Shown here piece after piece: positions 1 to 8,121 of a stretch of 64,000 bases of DNA. This stretch comes from Tersicoccus mangrovi (lineage in GTDB: Bacteria > Actinomycetota > Actinomycetes > Actinomycetales > Micrococcaceae), in NCBI RefSeq assembly GCF_036881825.1, contig NZ_JBAJMW010000008.1, forward strand, positions 1 through 64,000. The letters run 5' to 3'. Both the position numbers and the translations under genes were made by a program. How positions within the stretch are numbered: position 1 is the first letter of the stretch; every line of letters begins with the position of its first letter. The notes under the pieces are model-generated. The model searched no databases. It worked only from the letters and a program-made list of their open reading frames with translations, and was not told the origin of the DNA.

Positions 1-59
1 CTCCCATCGTGCCGACCAGGAGCCCGTTTCCTCACCCCCACCCCACCGTCGGCAACGTC

Positions 60-87
60 ATGACCCACAACACCTAGACTGGGTCAT
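60..87 (+). promoter_or_regulatory. hrpA promoter -10 flanked by an inverted repeat
   Basis: A -10 hexamer TAGACT lies at 75-80, eight bases before the GTG start of hrpA, so the mRNA would have almost no leader. An exact 8-bp inverted repeat, ATGACCCA (60-67) and TGGGTCAT (80-87), flanks this hexamer with a 12-nt spacer, as an operator might. No clear -35 is visible. Confidence 0.5.
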
Positions 88-88
88 C

Positions 89-3000
89 GTGCCGGCCACC
101 ATCAGCTACCCCGCCGCGCTGCCCGTCAGCGCACGCCGCGAGGACATCATGGCCACCGTCGCCGCCAACCAGGTGACGATCATCGCCGGGGAGACCGGCT
201 CGGGCAAGACCACCCAGATCCCCAAGATGTGTCTCGAGCTGGGCCTCGGCGAGCGCGGCTTGATCGCCCACACGCAGCCGCGGCGACTGGCGGCCCGCAC
301 CGTCGCCGAGCGCATCGCCGAAGAGCTCGGCGAGACCGTCGGCGAGACGGTCGGATTCCAGGTGCGGTTCACCTCCGTCACCGGTCCGGCCAGCCGCATC
401 CGGCTCATGACGGACGGCATCCTGCTCGCGCAGATCCAGAACGACCCGCAGCTGCGCCGCTACAGCGTGATCATCATCGACGAGGCCCACGAGCGCAGCC
501 TGAACATCGACTTCCTGCTCGGCTACCTCAAGCGGCTGCTGCCCACCCGGCCGGACCTGAAGGTCATCATCACCTCCGCCACGATCGACCCGGAGCGGTT
601 CGCCGAGCACTTCGCGCTGCCGCCGGCCGAGGGCGAGGCGCCGGAGCCCGCCCCGATCCTCGAGGTCTCCGGCCGCACGTATCCCGTCGAGGTCCGCTAC
701 CGGCCGCTGACCGAGCCGGCCGAGGAGGACGACGAGGACGGCGACGCCCAGGCCGAGGGCCGCGACCCGCTCGACGCCGTCTGCGACGCGGTCGACGAGC
801 TCTCCCGCGAGGCGCCCGGCGACATCCTCGTGTTCTTCTCCGGCGAGCGCGAGATCCGCGACGCGGCCGAGGCGCTGCGCGCCCGTCTGCCCGGCAACCG
901 CCGGCTCGCCGACGCGGAGGTGCTCCCCCTGTTCGGGCGGCTGTCGCTGGCCGAACAGCACCGGGTCTTCTCCCCGGGCCCGCACCGGCGCATCGTGCTC
1001 GCCACCAACGTGGCCGAGACGTCGCTGACCGTGCCGGGCATCCGGTACGTGATCGACCCCGGCACGGCACGCATTTCGCGCTACAGCGTGCGCACCAAGG
1101 TCCAGCGGTTGCCGATCGAGCGCATCTCCCAGGCGTCGGCCAACCAGCGGGCCGGCCGCTGCGGCCGCGTCGCGGACGGCATCTGCATCCGGCTGTACTC
1201 GGAGGAGGACTTCGAGGCCCGTCCTGAGTTCACCGACCCGGAGATCCTGCGCACCAACCTCGCCGCCGTCATCCTCCAGATGGCCGCGATGGGCATCGCC
1301 GAGGGCCCGAAGGAGGTCGCGGCGTTCCCGTTCGTCGAGCCTCCGGCCGAGCGGGCGATCAACGACGGCGTCACCCTGCTCCGGGAGCTCGGCGCCCTCG
1401 CCCCGGCACGGACCGCGGCGGCGCGTGCCGGTGAGGCGACGCCGTCACGCGGGTCGGCCCTGACCGAGGTCGGCCGCCAGCTCGCCCAGCTGCCGGTGGA
1501 CCCGCGGCTCGGCAGGATGATCGTCGAGGCGTCCAAGCGGGGGTGCGCCAAGGAGGTGATGATCCTCGCCGCGGCGATGACCATCCAGGACCCCCGCGAG
1601 CGGCCCGCCGACAAGGAGGCGCAGGCCAAGGAGAAGCACGCCCGCTTCGTCGACCCCACGAGCGACTTCACCGGCTTCCTGCTGCTGTGGAACCACCTGC
1701 AGGAACAGCAGCGGGCGCTCTCCGGCAACGCGTTCCGCCGGCTGTGCCGCGCCGAGTTCCTCAACTACCTGCGGATCCGCGAGTGGCAGGACCTGTTCGC
1801 GCAGCTGCGCCAGCTCGCCAAGCCGCTCGGCATCACCCTGGCCCCGGGCCGGGACGTCGACGCCGTCGCCGGTCACGATGCCATCCACCAGTCGCTGCTG
1901 GCCGGGCTGCTCAGCCAGGTCGGGCTGTGGGACGAGCGCAAGCGCGAGTACACCGGCGCCCGCGGCACACGGTTCGCCATCTTCCCCGGCTCCTCCCTCT
2001 TCCGGAAGAACCCGGACTGGGTGATGAGCGCCGAGCTGGTCGAGACGTCCCGGCTGTGGGCGCGGGTCAACGCCCGGATCAACCCGGCCTGGGTCGAGGA
2101 CCTCGCGCCGGACCTGGTCAAGCGCTCCTACTCCGAGCCGCACTGGTCCGCGAAGAGCGGCGCCGTCATGGCGTGGGAGAAGGTCACCCTGTACGGGCTG
2201 CCGATCGTCGCCCGCCGCCGCGTGACCTACGGGCGGATCGACCCGGAGGTCTCCCGCGACCTGTTCATCCGGCACGCCCTGGTGGAGGGCGACTGGCGCA
2301 CCCACCACCCGTTCTTCCGCCGCAACCGCGAGCTGCTGGACTCCGTCGAGGAGCTGCAGACCCGGATGCGGCGCCGTGACCTGCGCGTGGACGACGAGAC
2401 CCTCGTCGAGTTCTACGACGAGCGGTTGCCGGCGTCCATCGTCTCGGGCCGGCACTTCGACGCCTGGTGGAAGCGGGAACGCCACCGCCGCCCTGACCTG
2501 CTCGACCTGGACCGCAGCCTCGTCCTCGCCGGTGGCGAGGACCTGGACACCGACGCGTTCCCCACGGTGTGGGGCCAGCAGGGCCACGAGCTGGCCCTGA
2601 CCTACGCGTACGACCCGGCCGCCGAGCGGACGCACCAGCCCGGCGCCGAGGACGGCGTGAGCGTCACCGTGCCCGTGCTGTTCCTCCAGCAGCTGGAGCC
2701 GGGCCCGTTCGCGTGGCAGATCCCGGGCCTGCGGGTCGAGCTCGTGACCGCGCTGATCCGGTCCCTGCCCAAGGCGATCCGCAAGAACGTCGTGCCGGCT
2801 CCCGACGTCGCGCGCTCGGCCGTCGAGGCCCTGGACGCCGATTTCGACGCGTCGACCGACGAGCTGCTGCCCTCACTCGCCCTCGTGCTGCGGCGGTTGC
2901 GCGGCATCGTCGTCGACCCGGCCCTGTTCGACGTCGCCGCGATCCCGGCGCACCTGCGGCTGCGGTTCGTCGTCGTCGACGGCACCGGCCGCGTGCTCGG

Positions 3001-4114
3001 CGAGGACACGTCGCTCGAGCGGCTGCAGGCCGGGCTGGCGGACGCGTCCCGGCGCGCCGTCGCGGCGACGCTGGGTGGGCAGACGGTCGGCGAGGCCGCC
3101 GGCCGCGGCCTGGCGACCGGCACCGACTCCGCCGACGGTGGGCGGGGTCGCGGTCGTGGCCGCGGGCGGGGTCGCGGACGGGAGGGGGCGCCGGCGTCGC
3201 CCACCGATACCGCCGCCGGGTCGGCCGCCGGGCCTGCCTTCGCCGAGCAGACGGGCCTGACCGCGTGGCCGGACGGGTCCGGGACGATCGAGCGGGAGGT
3301 CTCCACGACGGTCGCCGGGCACGCCGTCACCGGCTACCCGGCACTCGTCGACGACGGGGACACCGTCTCCCTGCGGGCCCTCACCGACCGGGACGAGGCG
3401 GCGCAGGCGCAGCGCCGCGGTGTCGTCCGGCTGCTCGCGCTCCGGGTGCCCTCGCCGCAGCGGTACGTGCTGGACCACCTCTCCAACCGGGAGAAGCTGA
3501 CCTTCACGCAGAACCCGCACGGCTCCGTCGCGTCGCTGATCGAGGACTGCACGCTCGCCGCGATCGACCGGCTGGTGCCGGCGGACGCGCCGTGGACCCG
3601 GGCCGCGTACGACGCGCTGTTCGAGCACGTCCGGGCCGAGCTGATCGACACGGTCTTCGCCGTCACCGCCGTCGTGGAGAAAGTGCTCGCGGAGGCCGCG
3701 CAGATCCGCCGGTCGCTCAAGGGCACGACGTCGCTCACGCTGGTCAGTGCCCTGAACGACATCAAGGCCCAGCTGGAGCACCTGGTGTACCCGGGGTTCG
3801 TCGCGGCGACCGGATGGGCGCAACTGCAGCACTACCCGCGCTACCTGACGGGCATCAGCCGGCGGCTGGAGAAGCTGCCGACGAATGTCCAGCGAGACGG
3901 GTTGTCGATGGCCGTCGTGCAGCGCCTCGAGGACGAGTACGACGCGGCCGTCGCCGCCCTGCCACCGGGCGCCCGCCCGTCGGCGGCGCTGACGCACGTG
4001 CGGTGGATGATCGAGGAGCTGCGCGTCAGCCTGTTCGCCGTCGAACTCGGGACGGCCTACTCCGTCTCGGAGAAGCGGGTGCGCACGGCGCTGAAGGCGG
4101 CCACGAGCGGCTGA
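89..4114 (+). CDS. hrpA: ATP-dependent RNA helicase HrpA (DEAH box)
   Basis: A 1341-residue DEAH-box RNA helicase expected to unwind or remodel RNA in the cytoplasm. Walker A GETGSGKTT is at about residues 34-42, the DEAH box near 132, SAT near 165 and QRAGRCGR near 352; the helicase-associated and HrpA-type C-terminal regions follow, and the length is normal for bacterial HrpA. An unusual arginine-glycine run of six RG pairs at about 1018-1032 sits in a low-complexity linker and may add RNA binding. The GTG start has no strong Shine-Dalgarno but lies 8 nt after a -10 TAGACT. The downstream neighbour, the HIT gene, is convergent. Confidence 0.95.
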   Translation: MPATISYPAALPVSARREDIMATVAANQVTIIAGETGSGKTTQIPKMCLELGLGERGLIAHTQPRRLAARTVAERIAEELGETVGETVGFQVRFTSVTGPASRIRLMTDGILLAQIQNDPQLRRYSVIIIDEAHERSLNIDFLLGYLKRLLPTRPDLKVIITSATIDPERFAEHFALPPAEGEAPEPAPILEVSGRTYPVEVRYRPLTEPAEEDDEDGDAQAEGRDPLDAVCDAVDELSREAPGDILVFFSGEREIRDAAEALRARLPGNRRLADAEVLPLFGRLSLAEQHRVFSPGPHRRIVLATNVAETSLTVPGIRYVIDPGTARISRYSVRTKVQRLPIERISQASANQRAGRCGRVADGICIRLYSEEDFEARPEFTDPEILRTNLAAVILQMAAMGIAEGPKEVAAFPFVEPPAERAINDGVTLLRELGALAPARTAAARAGEATPSRGSALTEVGRQLAQLPVDPRLGRMIVEASKRGCAKEVMILAAAMTIQDPRERPADKEAQAKEKHARFVDPTSDFTGFLLLWNHLQEQQRALSGNAFRRLCRAEFLNYLRIREWQDLFAQLRQLAKPLGITLAPGRDVDAVAGHDAIHQSLLAGLLSQVGLWDERKREYTGARGTRFAIFPGSSLFRKNPDWVMSAELVETSRLWARVNARINPAWVEDLAPDLVKRSYSEPHWSAKSGAVMAWEKVTLYGLPIVARRRVTYGRIDPEVSRDLFIRHALVEGDWRTHHPFFRRNRELLDSVEELQTRMRRRDLRVDDETLVEFYDERLPASIVSGRHFDAWWKRERHRRPDLLDLDRSLVLAGGEDLDTDAFPTVWGQQGHELALTYAYDPAAERTHQPGAEDGVSVTVPVLFLQQLEPGPFAWQIPGLRVELVTALIRSLPKAIRKNVVPAPDVARSAVEALDADFDASTDELLPSLALVLRRLRGIVVDPALFDVAAIPAHLRLRFVVVDGTGRVLGEDTSLERLQAGLADASRRAVAATLGGQTVGEAAGRGLATGTDSADGGRGRGRGRGRGRGREGAPASPTDTAAGSAAGPAFAEQTGLTAWPDGSGTIEREVSTTVAGHAVTGYPALVDDGDTVSLRALTDRDEAAQAQRRGVVRLLALRVPSPQRYVLDHLSNREKLTFTQNPHGSVASLIEDCTLAAIDRLVPADAPWTRAAYDALFEHVRAELIDTVFAVTAVVEKVLAEAAQIRRSLKGTTSLTLVSALNDIKAQLEHLVYPGFVAATGWAQLQHYPRYLTGISRRLEKLPTNVQRDGLSMAVVQRLEDEYDAAVAALPPGARPSAALTHVRWMIEELRVSLFAVELGTAYSVSEKRVRTALKAATSG

Positions 4115-4176
4115 CGCCGATCCAGGCGGTGCTCGCGCTTCGGCCGGGGCCGGTTCCGCCGCCGCATGACGCGCCG

Positions 4177-4450
4177 AGTGGACGTTCGATGCGGCGAAAC
4201 TGGCCCGCAACGACATCGTCCGCCCACTCAACGACCCGCTCGCACCCAGTGGACGGTCGATGCGGCGAAACTCGCCCGCAACGACATCATCCGCCCACTC
4301 AACGACCCGCACGCACCCAGTGGACGGTCGATGCGGCGAAACTCGCCCGCAACAACATCGTCCGCCCACTCGACGACCCGCTCGCACCGAGTGGACGGAT
4401 GACGCCCTCATCTGCGCGAGTGACGACGTCGTCGGCCCACTCGACGCAGG
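4177..4450. repeat. Tandem 71-bp palindromic repeats, three copies plus a diverged fourth
   Basis: Three consecutive units start at 4177, 4248 and 4319, exactly 71 bp apart, and differ at only a few positions. A fourth diverged unit begins at 4390. Each unit opens with AGTGGACG and closes with CGCCCACT; the 15-bp outer arms pair at 13 of 15 positions, and an inner GCGGCGA/TCGCCCGC can extend the fold into a cruciform. In the fourth unit the centre has changed, but the arms still pair at about 12 of 15. The array lies between the converging 3' ends of hrpA and the HIT gene. 71 is not a multiple of three, so it is not coding. Confidence 0.9.
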
Positions 4451-4489
4451 AAGCACGAACTTCGCCGGCGCCGGACGGACAGCCACGGC

Positions 4490-4510
4490 GGCTCGGACGG
4501 TTGCCGAGCC
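4490..4510 (-). terminator. Hairpin after the HIT gene
   Basis: GGCTCGG and CCGAGCC pair perfectly around a 7-nt loop, beginning 4 nt beyond the stop codon of the HIT gene. There is no U-tract on either strand, as is common for GC-rich actinobacterial terminators. Confidence 0.55.
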
Positions 4511-4514
4511 GAGG

Positions 4515-5030
4515 TCAGTCCTCCGGGACGTTGGCTTCGTGGCCGGCAGTGCGGAGCGCCGCACGCAGGGCCCGGCCGTTGGCGGCCAACCGGTCCATGT
4601 CGGGGTCCTTCGCAGCGTTGGCGAAGCTGAACTCCTTCTCGGACGTGGCCGGGAAGACATGCACGTGGGTGTGCGGGATCTCGAAGCCGGCGATGATGAC
4701 GCCGATGCGCTCGCCGTCGAACGCCTGCAACTGCGCCTTGCCCACGATCTGGGCGACCTCCATGGTGTGTGATATCAGGTCGGCGGGCAGGTCGGTCCAG
4801 GCGTCCACCTCGGCACGCGGCACGACGAGCGCGTGTCCATCGGCCAGCGGCCCGATCGAGAGGAACACGACAACGGCGTCGTCCTTCCACACGAAGTCAC
4901 CGGGGATCTCGCCGTCGATGATCCGGGTGAACAGCGTCGGCTCCGCCTTCTCGGTGGAGATCTTCTCGGTGGAGCTCTCCGCCGTGAAGCGGGTGCCGGG
5001 CGGTGGGGGCTTGGGTCGTCCGAAGGTCAT
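4515..5030 (-). CDS. HIT family protein (histidine triad hydrolase)
   Basis: A 171-residue histidine-triad protein, expected to hydrolyse or transfer nucleotidyl groups from substrates of the AMP-X type. The signature H-T-H-V-H followed by F-P is at about residues 120-124, and the N-terminal FTRIIDGEIPG stretch is typical of the family. The first 30 residues are a poorly conserved tail containing a small internal repeat (STEKISTEKAE). The ATG at 5030 lies 6 nt after a -10 TAGCGT, implying a leaderless message, so I keep this start although the tail is odd. Physiological substrate is not evident from context. Confidence 0.88.
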   Translation of the reverse strand: MTFGRPKPPPPGTRFTAESSTEKISTEKAEPTLFTRIIDGEIPGDFVWKDDAVVVFLSIGPLADGHALVVPRAEVDAWTDLPADLISHTMEVAQIVGKAQLQAFDGERIGVIIAGFEIPHTHVHVFPATSEKEFSFANAAKDPDMDRLAANGRALRAALRTAGHEANVPED

Positions 5031-5036
5031 ACCGGC

Positions 5037-5042
5037 ACGCTA
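5037..5042 (-). promoter_or_regulatory. -10 element of the HIT gene, leaderless spacing
   Basis: TAGCGT read on the minus strand ends 6 nt before the ATG, placing the predicted transcription start on the first base of the start codon. No convincing -35 is seen. Confidence 0.5.
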
Positions 5043-5107
5043 CCGGCGCCCGGTCCGGCGGCGCCACGGGCAATCCGTCGGCCACCAGGCAGCGCTGAGC
5101 GCTCGGT

Positions 5108-5174
5108 GAGTCCGTCGGTGCCGCCCTCAGGGGGTGGTCACCGACCGGGGCGCACGGGCGGAACCGACGGACTC
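5108..5174. repeat. 67-bp element with 19-bp imperfect inverted ends
   Basis: Arms at 5108-5126 and 5156-5174 pair at 18 of 19 positions (GAGTCCGTCGGT, one mismatch, CCGCCC). The 29-nt centre contains a further short inverted repeat, GGT/ACC. It lies in the 233-bp gap between the sulfurtransferase gene and the HIT gene, about 65 bp upstream of the HIT -10. It could be a transcriptional attenuator or a small decayed repeat element. Confidence 0.6.
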
Positions 5175-5197
5175 GGGCAGACGACGCCGAGCCGCCT

Positions 5198-5257
5198 CGA
5201 CGCACCCCACACCGGCGTCGATCTCGGTGCGGGTGACCGCGGAACGGAGAATTCCGC
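5198..5257 (-). terminator. Two hairpins following the sulfurtransferase gene
   Basis: GCGGAA (5239-5244) pairs with TTCCGC (5252-5257) just after the sulfurtransferase stop codon, and TCGACGC (5198-5204) pairs with GCGTCGA (5215-5221) further on. Together they look like a terminator region for the upstream gene on the minus strand. No U-tract is present. Confidence 0.45.
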
Positions 5258-5263
5258 CTGCCC

Positions 5264-6130
5264 TCAGCCGGGTTCGCCGCCGGTGGCCACCGGCCCGTCC
5301 GTCGCGGCGTACTGGGACCACGACCCCGGGAACAGCGCCGCGTCGATCCCCGCCTGCCGCAGCGCCAGAACCTCCTGGGCCGCGCTCACCCCGGAACCGC
5401 AGTACGCGGTGACCGTGACGCCGGCGGTGACGCCGAGTGCCTCGAAGCGGGACCGCAGCGCGTCCGGCGGAAGCAGCGTGCCGTCGGCGGCGAGATTCTC
5501 CGTCGTGGGGGCGCTGAGCGCGCCGGGGATGTGTCCCGCCTTCGGGTCCATCGGCTCCGTCTCACCCCGGTACCGCTCCCCCGCCCGCGCGTCGAGCAGC
5601 ACGCCGTCGCGGGCAGCACCGGCAACGTCGGGCAGCTCCACGACGGCCATCCGGCCCCAGCCGACCTCGACCGTCCCGGGCACGGGGTCGACCGGCTCGC
5701 GGTCCAGCTCGTGTCCCGCGCCGGTCCACGCGGCCAGTCCCCCGTCGAGCACGCGGACGTCGGCCAGGCCGGCATGCCGGAGCAACCACCAGGCGCGCGC
5801 GGCCCCGAAGCCGTTCGCGTCGTCGTACGCGACGACGGTGTCGCCCGGGTTCACGCCCCACCGGCGAACCGCCGCTGAGAACCGCGCCGGCTCGGGCAGC
5901 GGGTGCCGGCCGGTCGTGGCGGTGGGCTCGGCGGCGAGCTCCCGGTCGAGGTCGACGTAGACGGCGCCCGGCACGTGTCCCTCGCGGTAGTGCTCGGCCC
6001 CGTGCGGGTCGCCGAGCTTCCACCGCACGTCCAGCAGCACGACGCGCCGGCCGCCGCCGGACCGCGACGCGGCGAGTGCCTCGGCCAGGTCGGCCGCCGA
6101 GATCAGGTCCTGCGAGGTCTGTTCCGTCAT
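5264..6130 (-). CDS. sseA: Sulfurtransferase, 3-mercaptopyruvate type
   Basis: A 288-residue tandem rhodanese protein. The C-terminal domain carries the catalytic Cys at about 244 in the loop CGSGVSA, the form typical of 3-mercaptopyruvate sulfurtransferases rather than thiosulfate rhodaneses, which usually have CRxG. The N-terminal rhodanese domain has Asp in the corresponding position (AYDDANGFGAARAWW) and is structural. It likely moves sulfur from mercaptopyruvate to a thiol acceptor in the cytoplasm. A GGAGGAAC ribosome site precedes the ATG at 6130. The two-domain length is normal. Thiosulfate as a substrate cannot be excluded. Confidence 0.88.
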   Translation of the reverse strand: MTEQTSQDLISAADLAEALAASRSGGGRRVVLLDVRWKLGDPHGAEHYREGHVPGAVYVDLDRELAAEPTATTGRHPLPEPARFSAAVRRWGVNPGDTVVAYDDANGFGAARAWWLLRHAGLADVRVLDGGLAAWTGAGHELDREPVDPVPGTVEVGWGRMAVVELPDVAGAARDGVLLDARAGERYRGETEPMDPKAGHIPGALSAPTTENLAADGTLLPPDALRSRFEALGVTAGVTVTAYCGSGVSAAQEVLALRQAGIDAALFPGSWSQYAATDGPVATGGEPG

Positions 6131-6167
6131 CGTTCCTCCGTCGTCGTGGTCGAGAAGCCCATCCCGC

Positions 6168-7229
6168 TCACAGCCAGTCCCGTCGTTTGAACTGCCACCA
6201 CAGCGCGCCGGAGCACACGAGGATCAGCAAGCAGGCGACGACGACGCCGGGCACGGTGTCGAAGCCGGGGTACGGGACGTTCATCCCGTAGAAGCCGGTG
6301 ATCAGGGTGGGCACGGCGATGATCGCCGCCCAGCTCGTGACCTTCTTCATGACGACGTTGAGCGTGTTGCCCTGGATGGTCAGGTGCGTCTGCAGCACGT
6401 TCGTGGACATGTCGCGGGCCGATTCGGTCCAGTCGATGGCGCGCAGCACGTGGTCGTTGACGTCCTGCAGGTAGGCCGCGAGTTCGGCGAGCCTGCGCTG
6501 CTTGCTCTCGTCCGGCTCCGACTGCTCCCCATTCCGGGCCGCGGCGTCCCCGCCGTCGCCACCGGCGGCGTCCTCGTGCACGTGCCGCAGCATGGTCGCC
6601 GTCACCTCGCGCATCGGCAGCAGCACACGGCGCAGGTTGACGAGGGTCTTGTGCAGGGTGAAACCGTCCCGCTGCAGCGAACTCCGCGTCGACCCCTCGT
6701 CCTCGGAGAACAGGTCGTCACCCAGGGCGTCGGCGGCCTCGTCGAGGCGTTCGGCCGCGGCGAGCTGGCTGTCGGCCAGATTGTCGACGAGCGCGTGCAC
6801 GAGCCGCCACACCCCGGTCCCGGCGAGTTCCTCGTTGTCGTCGGCGCGGCTGAGCACGTCGTCGGCATCGAAGCCGTCGTCCTCCGCGAGCACGATCAGC
6901 ACGTTGCGCCGGATCACCGCGGACACCTCGGTCAGCGCGAGCCCCGGCATCCGGCCCGGGCGGTCCTCGATGCGCGCCGCATAGGCGTTGAGGAAGAGGT
7001 GGTCGGCATAGCGTTCCAGCTTGGGCCGCTGGTGCTCGGTGACGACGTCCTCGACGGCGAGCTGGTGCACGCCGAGGACCGGCAACAGGCGGCGCACCTC
7101 GTCGCGGCGGCTCGCCGGCAGGCACACCCACAGGCACGCGTCGTGAGCCTGGGACAGCGACGCGACCTCGTCGACGTCGAGACGGCGGTCCTCGTGCCGT
7201 CCGTCCCGGAAGATCCTCACGTTGAGCAT
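6168..7229 (-). CDS. corA: CorA family magnesium/cobalt transporter
   Basis: A 353-residue CorA-type divalent cation channel. It has a long soluble, helix-rich N-terminal funnel and two C-terminal membrane helices (about 293-345). The signature GMN is present in the sequence YGMNVPYPGF between the two helices, and the C terminus is basic, as is usual. An acidic and glycine-rich insertion (near residues 215-240) is unusual but tolerable. The ATG lies exactly 6 nt after a -10 TAGGCT, so translation is probably leaderless. Ion specificity (Mg, Co, Ni or Zn) cannot be read from the sequence; the next metal genes, zur and znuABC, are about 1 kb away. Confidence 0.92.
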   Translation of the reverse strand: MLNVRIFRDGRHEDRRLDVDEVASLSQAHDACLWVCLPASRRDEVRRLLPVLGVHQLAVEDVVTEHQRPKLERYADHLFLNAYAARIEDRPGRMPGLALTEVSAVIRRNVLIVLAEDDGFDADDVLSRADDNEELAGTGVWRLVHALVDNLADSQLAAAERLDEAADALGDDLFSEDEGSTRSSLQRDGFTLHKTLVNLRRVLLPMREVTATMLRHVHEDAAGGDGGDAAARNGEQSEPDESKQRRLAELAAYLQDVNDHVLRAIDWTESARDMSTNVLQTHLTIQGNTLNVVMKKVTSWAAIIAVPTLITGFYGMNVPYPGFDTVPGVVVACLLILVCSGALWWQFKRRDWL

Positions 7230-7235
7230 GGGGTC

Positions 7236-7241
7236 AGCCTA
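7236..7241 (-). promoter_or_regulatory. -10 element of corA, leaderless spacing
   Basis: TAGGCT on the minus strand ends 6 nt before the corA ATG. The interleaved inverted repeats at 7268-7333 lie just upstream of this hexamer. Confidence 0.5.
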
Positions 7242-7267
7242 GGCCCGGCTCAGGCGCCGTCCGTGCA

Positions 7268-7333
7268 CCGGCGGCTCGACGCGAAGGACGACGTTCGCGC
7301 AGGTGAGCCGCCGGTCGCGGTTCCTGCGCGAAC
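7268..7333. repeat. Two interleaved inverted repeats between corA and its upstream neighbour
   Basis: CCGGCGGCTC (7268-7277) is the exact complement of GAGCCGCCGG (7305-7314), and GTTCGCGCAGG (7293-7303) is the exact complement of CCTGCGCGAAC (7323-7333). The arms alternate A-B-A'-B', so an RNA could form one hairpin or the other, or both as a pseudoknot. The element begins 10 nt past the stop of the upstream gene (7344) and may serve as its terminator, or control corA. Confidence 0.7.
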
Positions 7334-7343
7334 GGCCTGTACC

Positions 7344-8003
7344 TCAGACCTCGATGCTCTGACCCGGGTCGAGGTGCTCGACGGAGACGCCGTAGGCCCC
7401 GGCATGCGTGCCCAGATGCGTCTCGGCCATGCCGCGACCGGTGTCGGTCAGCAGCGCGTCGTGGATCGGGACGGCCCGCGGCGCCCGGGTGGCGATCGCG
7501 AAGTCGATCACCTCGGCGGTCTTGGACCACGGGGCGTGCAGCGGCACCAGCAGCGTCTTCACCGCGACGCCGTCCGGGACGATGAAGCAGTCGCCCGGGT
7601 GGTAGACGTTCTCGTCGATGACGTAGCCGATGTTGGCGACCATCGGGATGCGCGGGTGGATCAGAGCGTGCTGGCCGCCGACGGTCCGCACCGAGAAGCC
7701 GGCCACCTCGAAGCTCGTACCGGGCTCGGCGGTGGTGATCCGGTCGGCCACGGCGGCGTCGGCGTCCGCCCGCAGGCTCTCGGCCACCGAGGCGGGCGCG
7801 TGCACCGTCAGCTCCGGTGAGGCCGCGAGGGCGGCGAGCAGCTTCTCGGGCACGACGTGGTCGGGGTGCTCGTGGGTGATGAGGACGGCGTCCGCGCCCT
7901 GCAGGGCGGTGTCCACTTCGGAGAAGGATCCGGGATCGATGACCAGCACCGTGCCGTGGTCCTCGAGGCGGACGCAGGAATGGGTGTACTTCGTCAACTG
8001 CAT
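7344..8003 (-). CDS. Metallo-beta-lactamase fold hydrolase
   Basis: A 219-residue MBL-fold protein of the small UPF0173-like group. It has the N-terminal LTKYTHSCVRLE, then DPG, the zinc-binding HEHPDHV motif at about residues 65-71, a later His near 115 (GGQHAL), a conserved Asp (HPGDCFIVPDG) and a C-terminal HDALL. It is probably a cytoplasmic zinc hydrolase of unknown substrate. The ATG at 8003 is preceded by a -10 TACGCT with a 6-nt gap, implying a leaderless message. It is divergent from zur and shares about 118 bp of promoter region with it. Confidence 0.85.
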   Translation of the reverse strand: MQLTKYTHSCVRLEDHGTVLVIDPGSFSEVDTALQGADAVLITHEHPDHVVPEKLLAALAASPELTVHAPASVAESLRADADAAVADRITTAEPGTSFEVAGFSVRTVGGQHALIHPRIPMVANIGYVIDENVYHPGDCFIVPDGVAVKTLLVPLHAPWSKTAEVIDFAIATRAPRAVPIHDALLTDTGRGMAETHLGTHAGAYGVSVEHLDPGQSIEV

Positions 8004-8009
8004 GACCCC

Positions 8010-8015
8010 AGCGTA
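8010..8015 (-). promoter_or_regulatory. -10 element of the MBL-fold gene, leaderless spacing
   Basis: TACGCT on the minus strand ends 6 nt before the ATG at 8003. Confidence 0.45.
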
Positions 8016-8077
8016 GCCAGCGTCACGTCGGCCTGCCGGGGCGGTCCTCCGCGCCGGGTCCTCGGGCCCCGCGCTGC

Positions 8078-8083
8078 TAGGCT
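8078..8083 (+). promoter_or_regulatory. -10 element of zur
   Basis: TAGGCT lies about 39 nt before the zur GTG. The expected transcript would have a leader of about 30 nt containing the ribosome site CAGGAGG. Confidence 0.45.
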
Positions 8084-8121
8084 CGACGGAGCAGTCTCTC
8101 CCGCCGCAGGAGGCATCCCCC

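Noticed and set aside
4177..4450. CRISPR array
   Set aside because: The 'spacers' between palindromes are nearly identical and only 19 bp; no cas genes are present.
2873..4660. 595-residue open frame on the minus strand opposite hrpA
   Set aside because: Antisense shadow typical of high-GC DNA; hrpA is clearly the coding strand.
2569..5109. 846-residue open frame on the plus strand
   Set aside because: It is a frame-shifted shadow of hrpA with Arg/Gly/Pro-rich text, runs through the tandem repeats and shows no domain.
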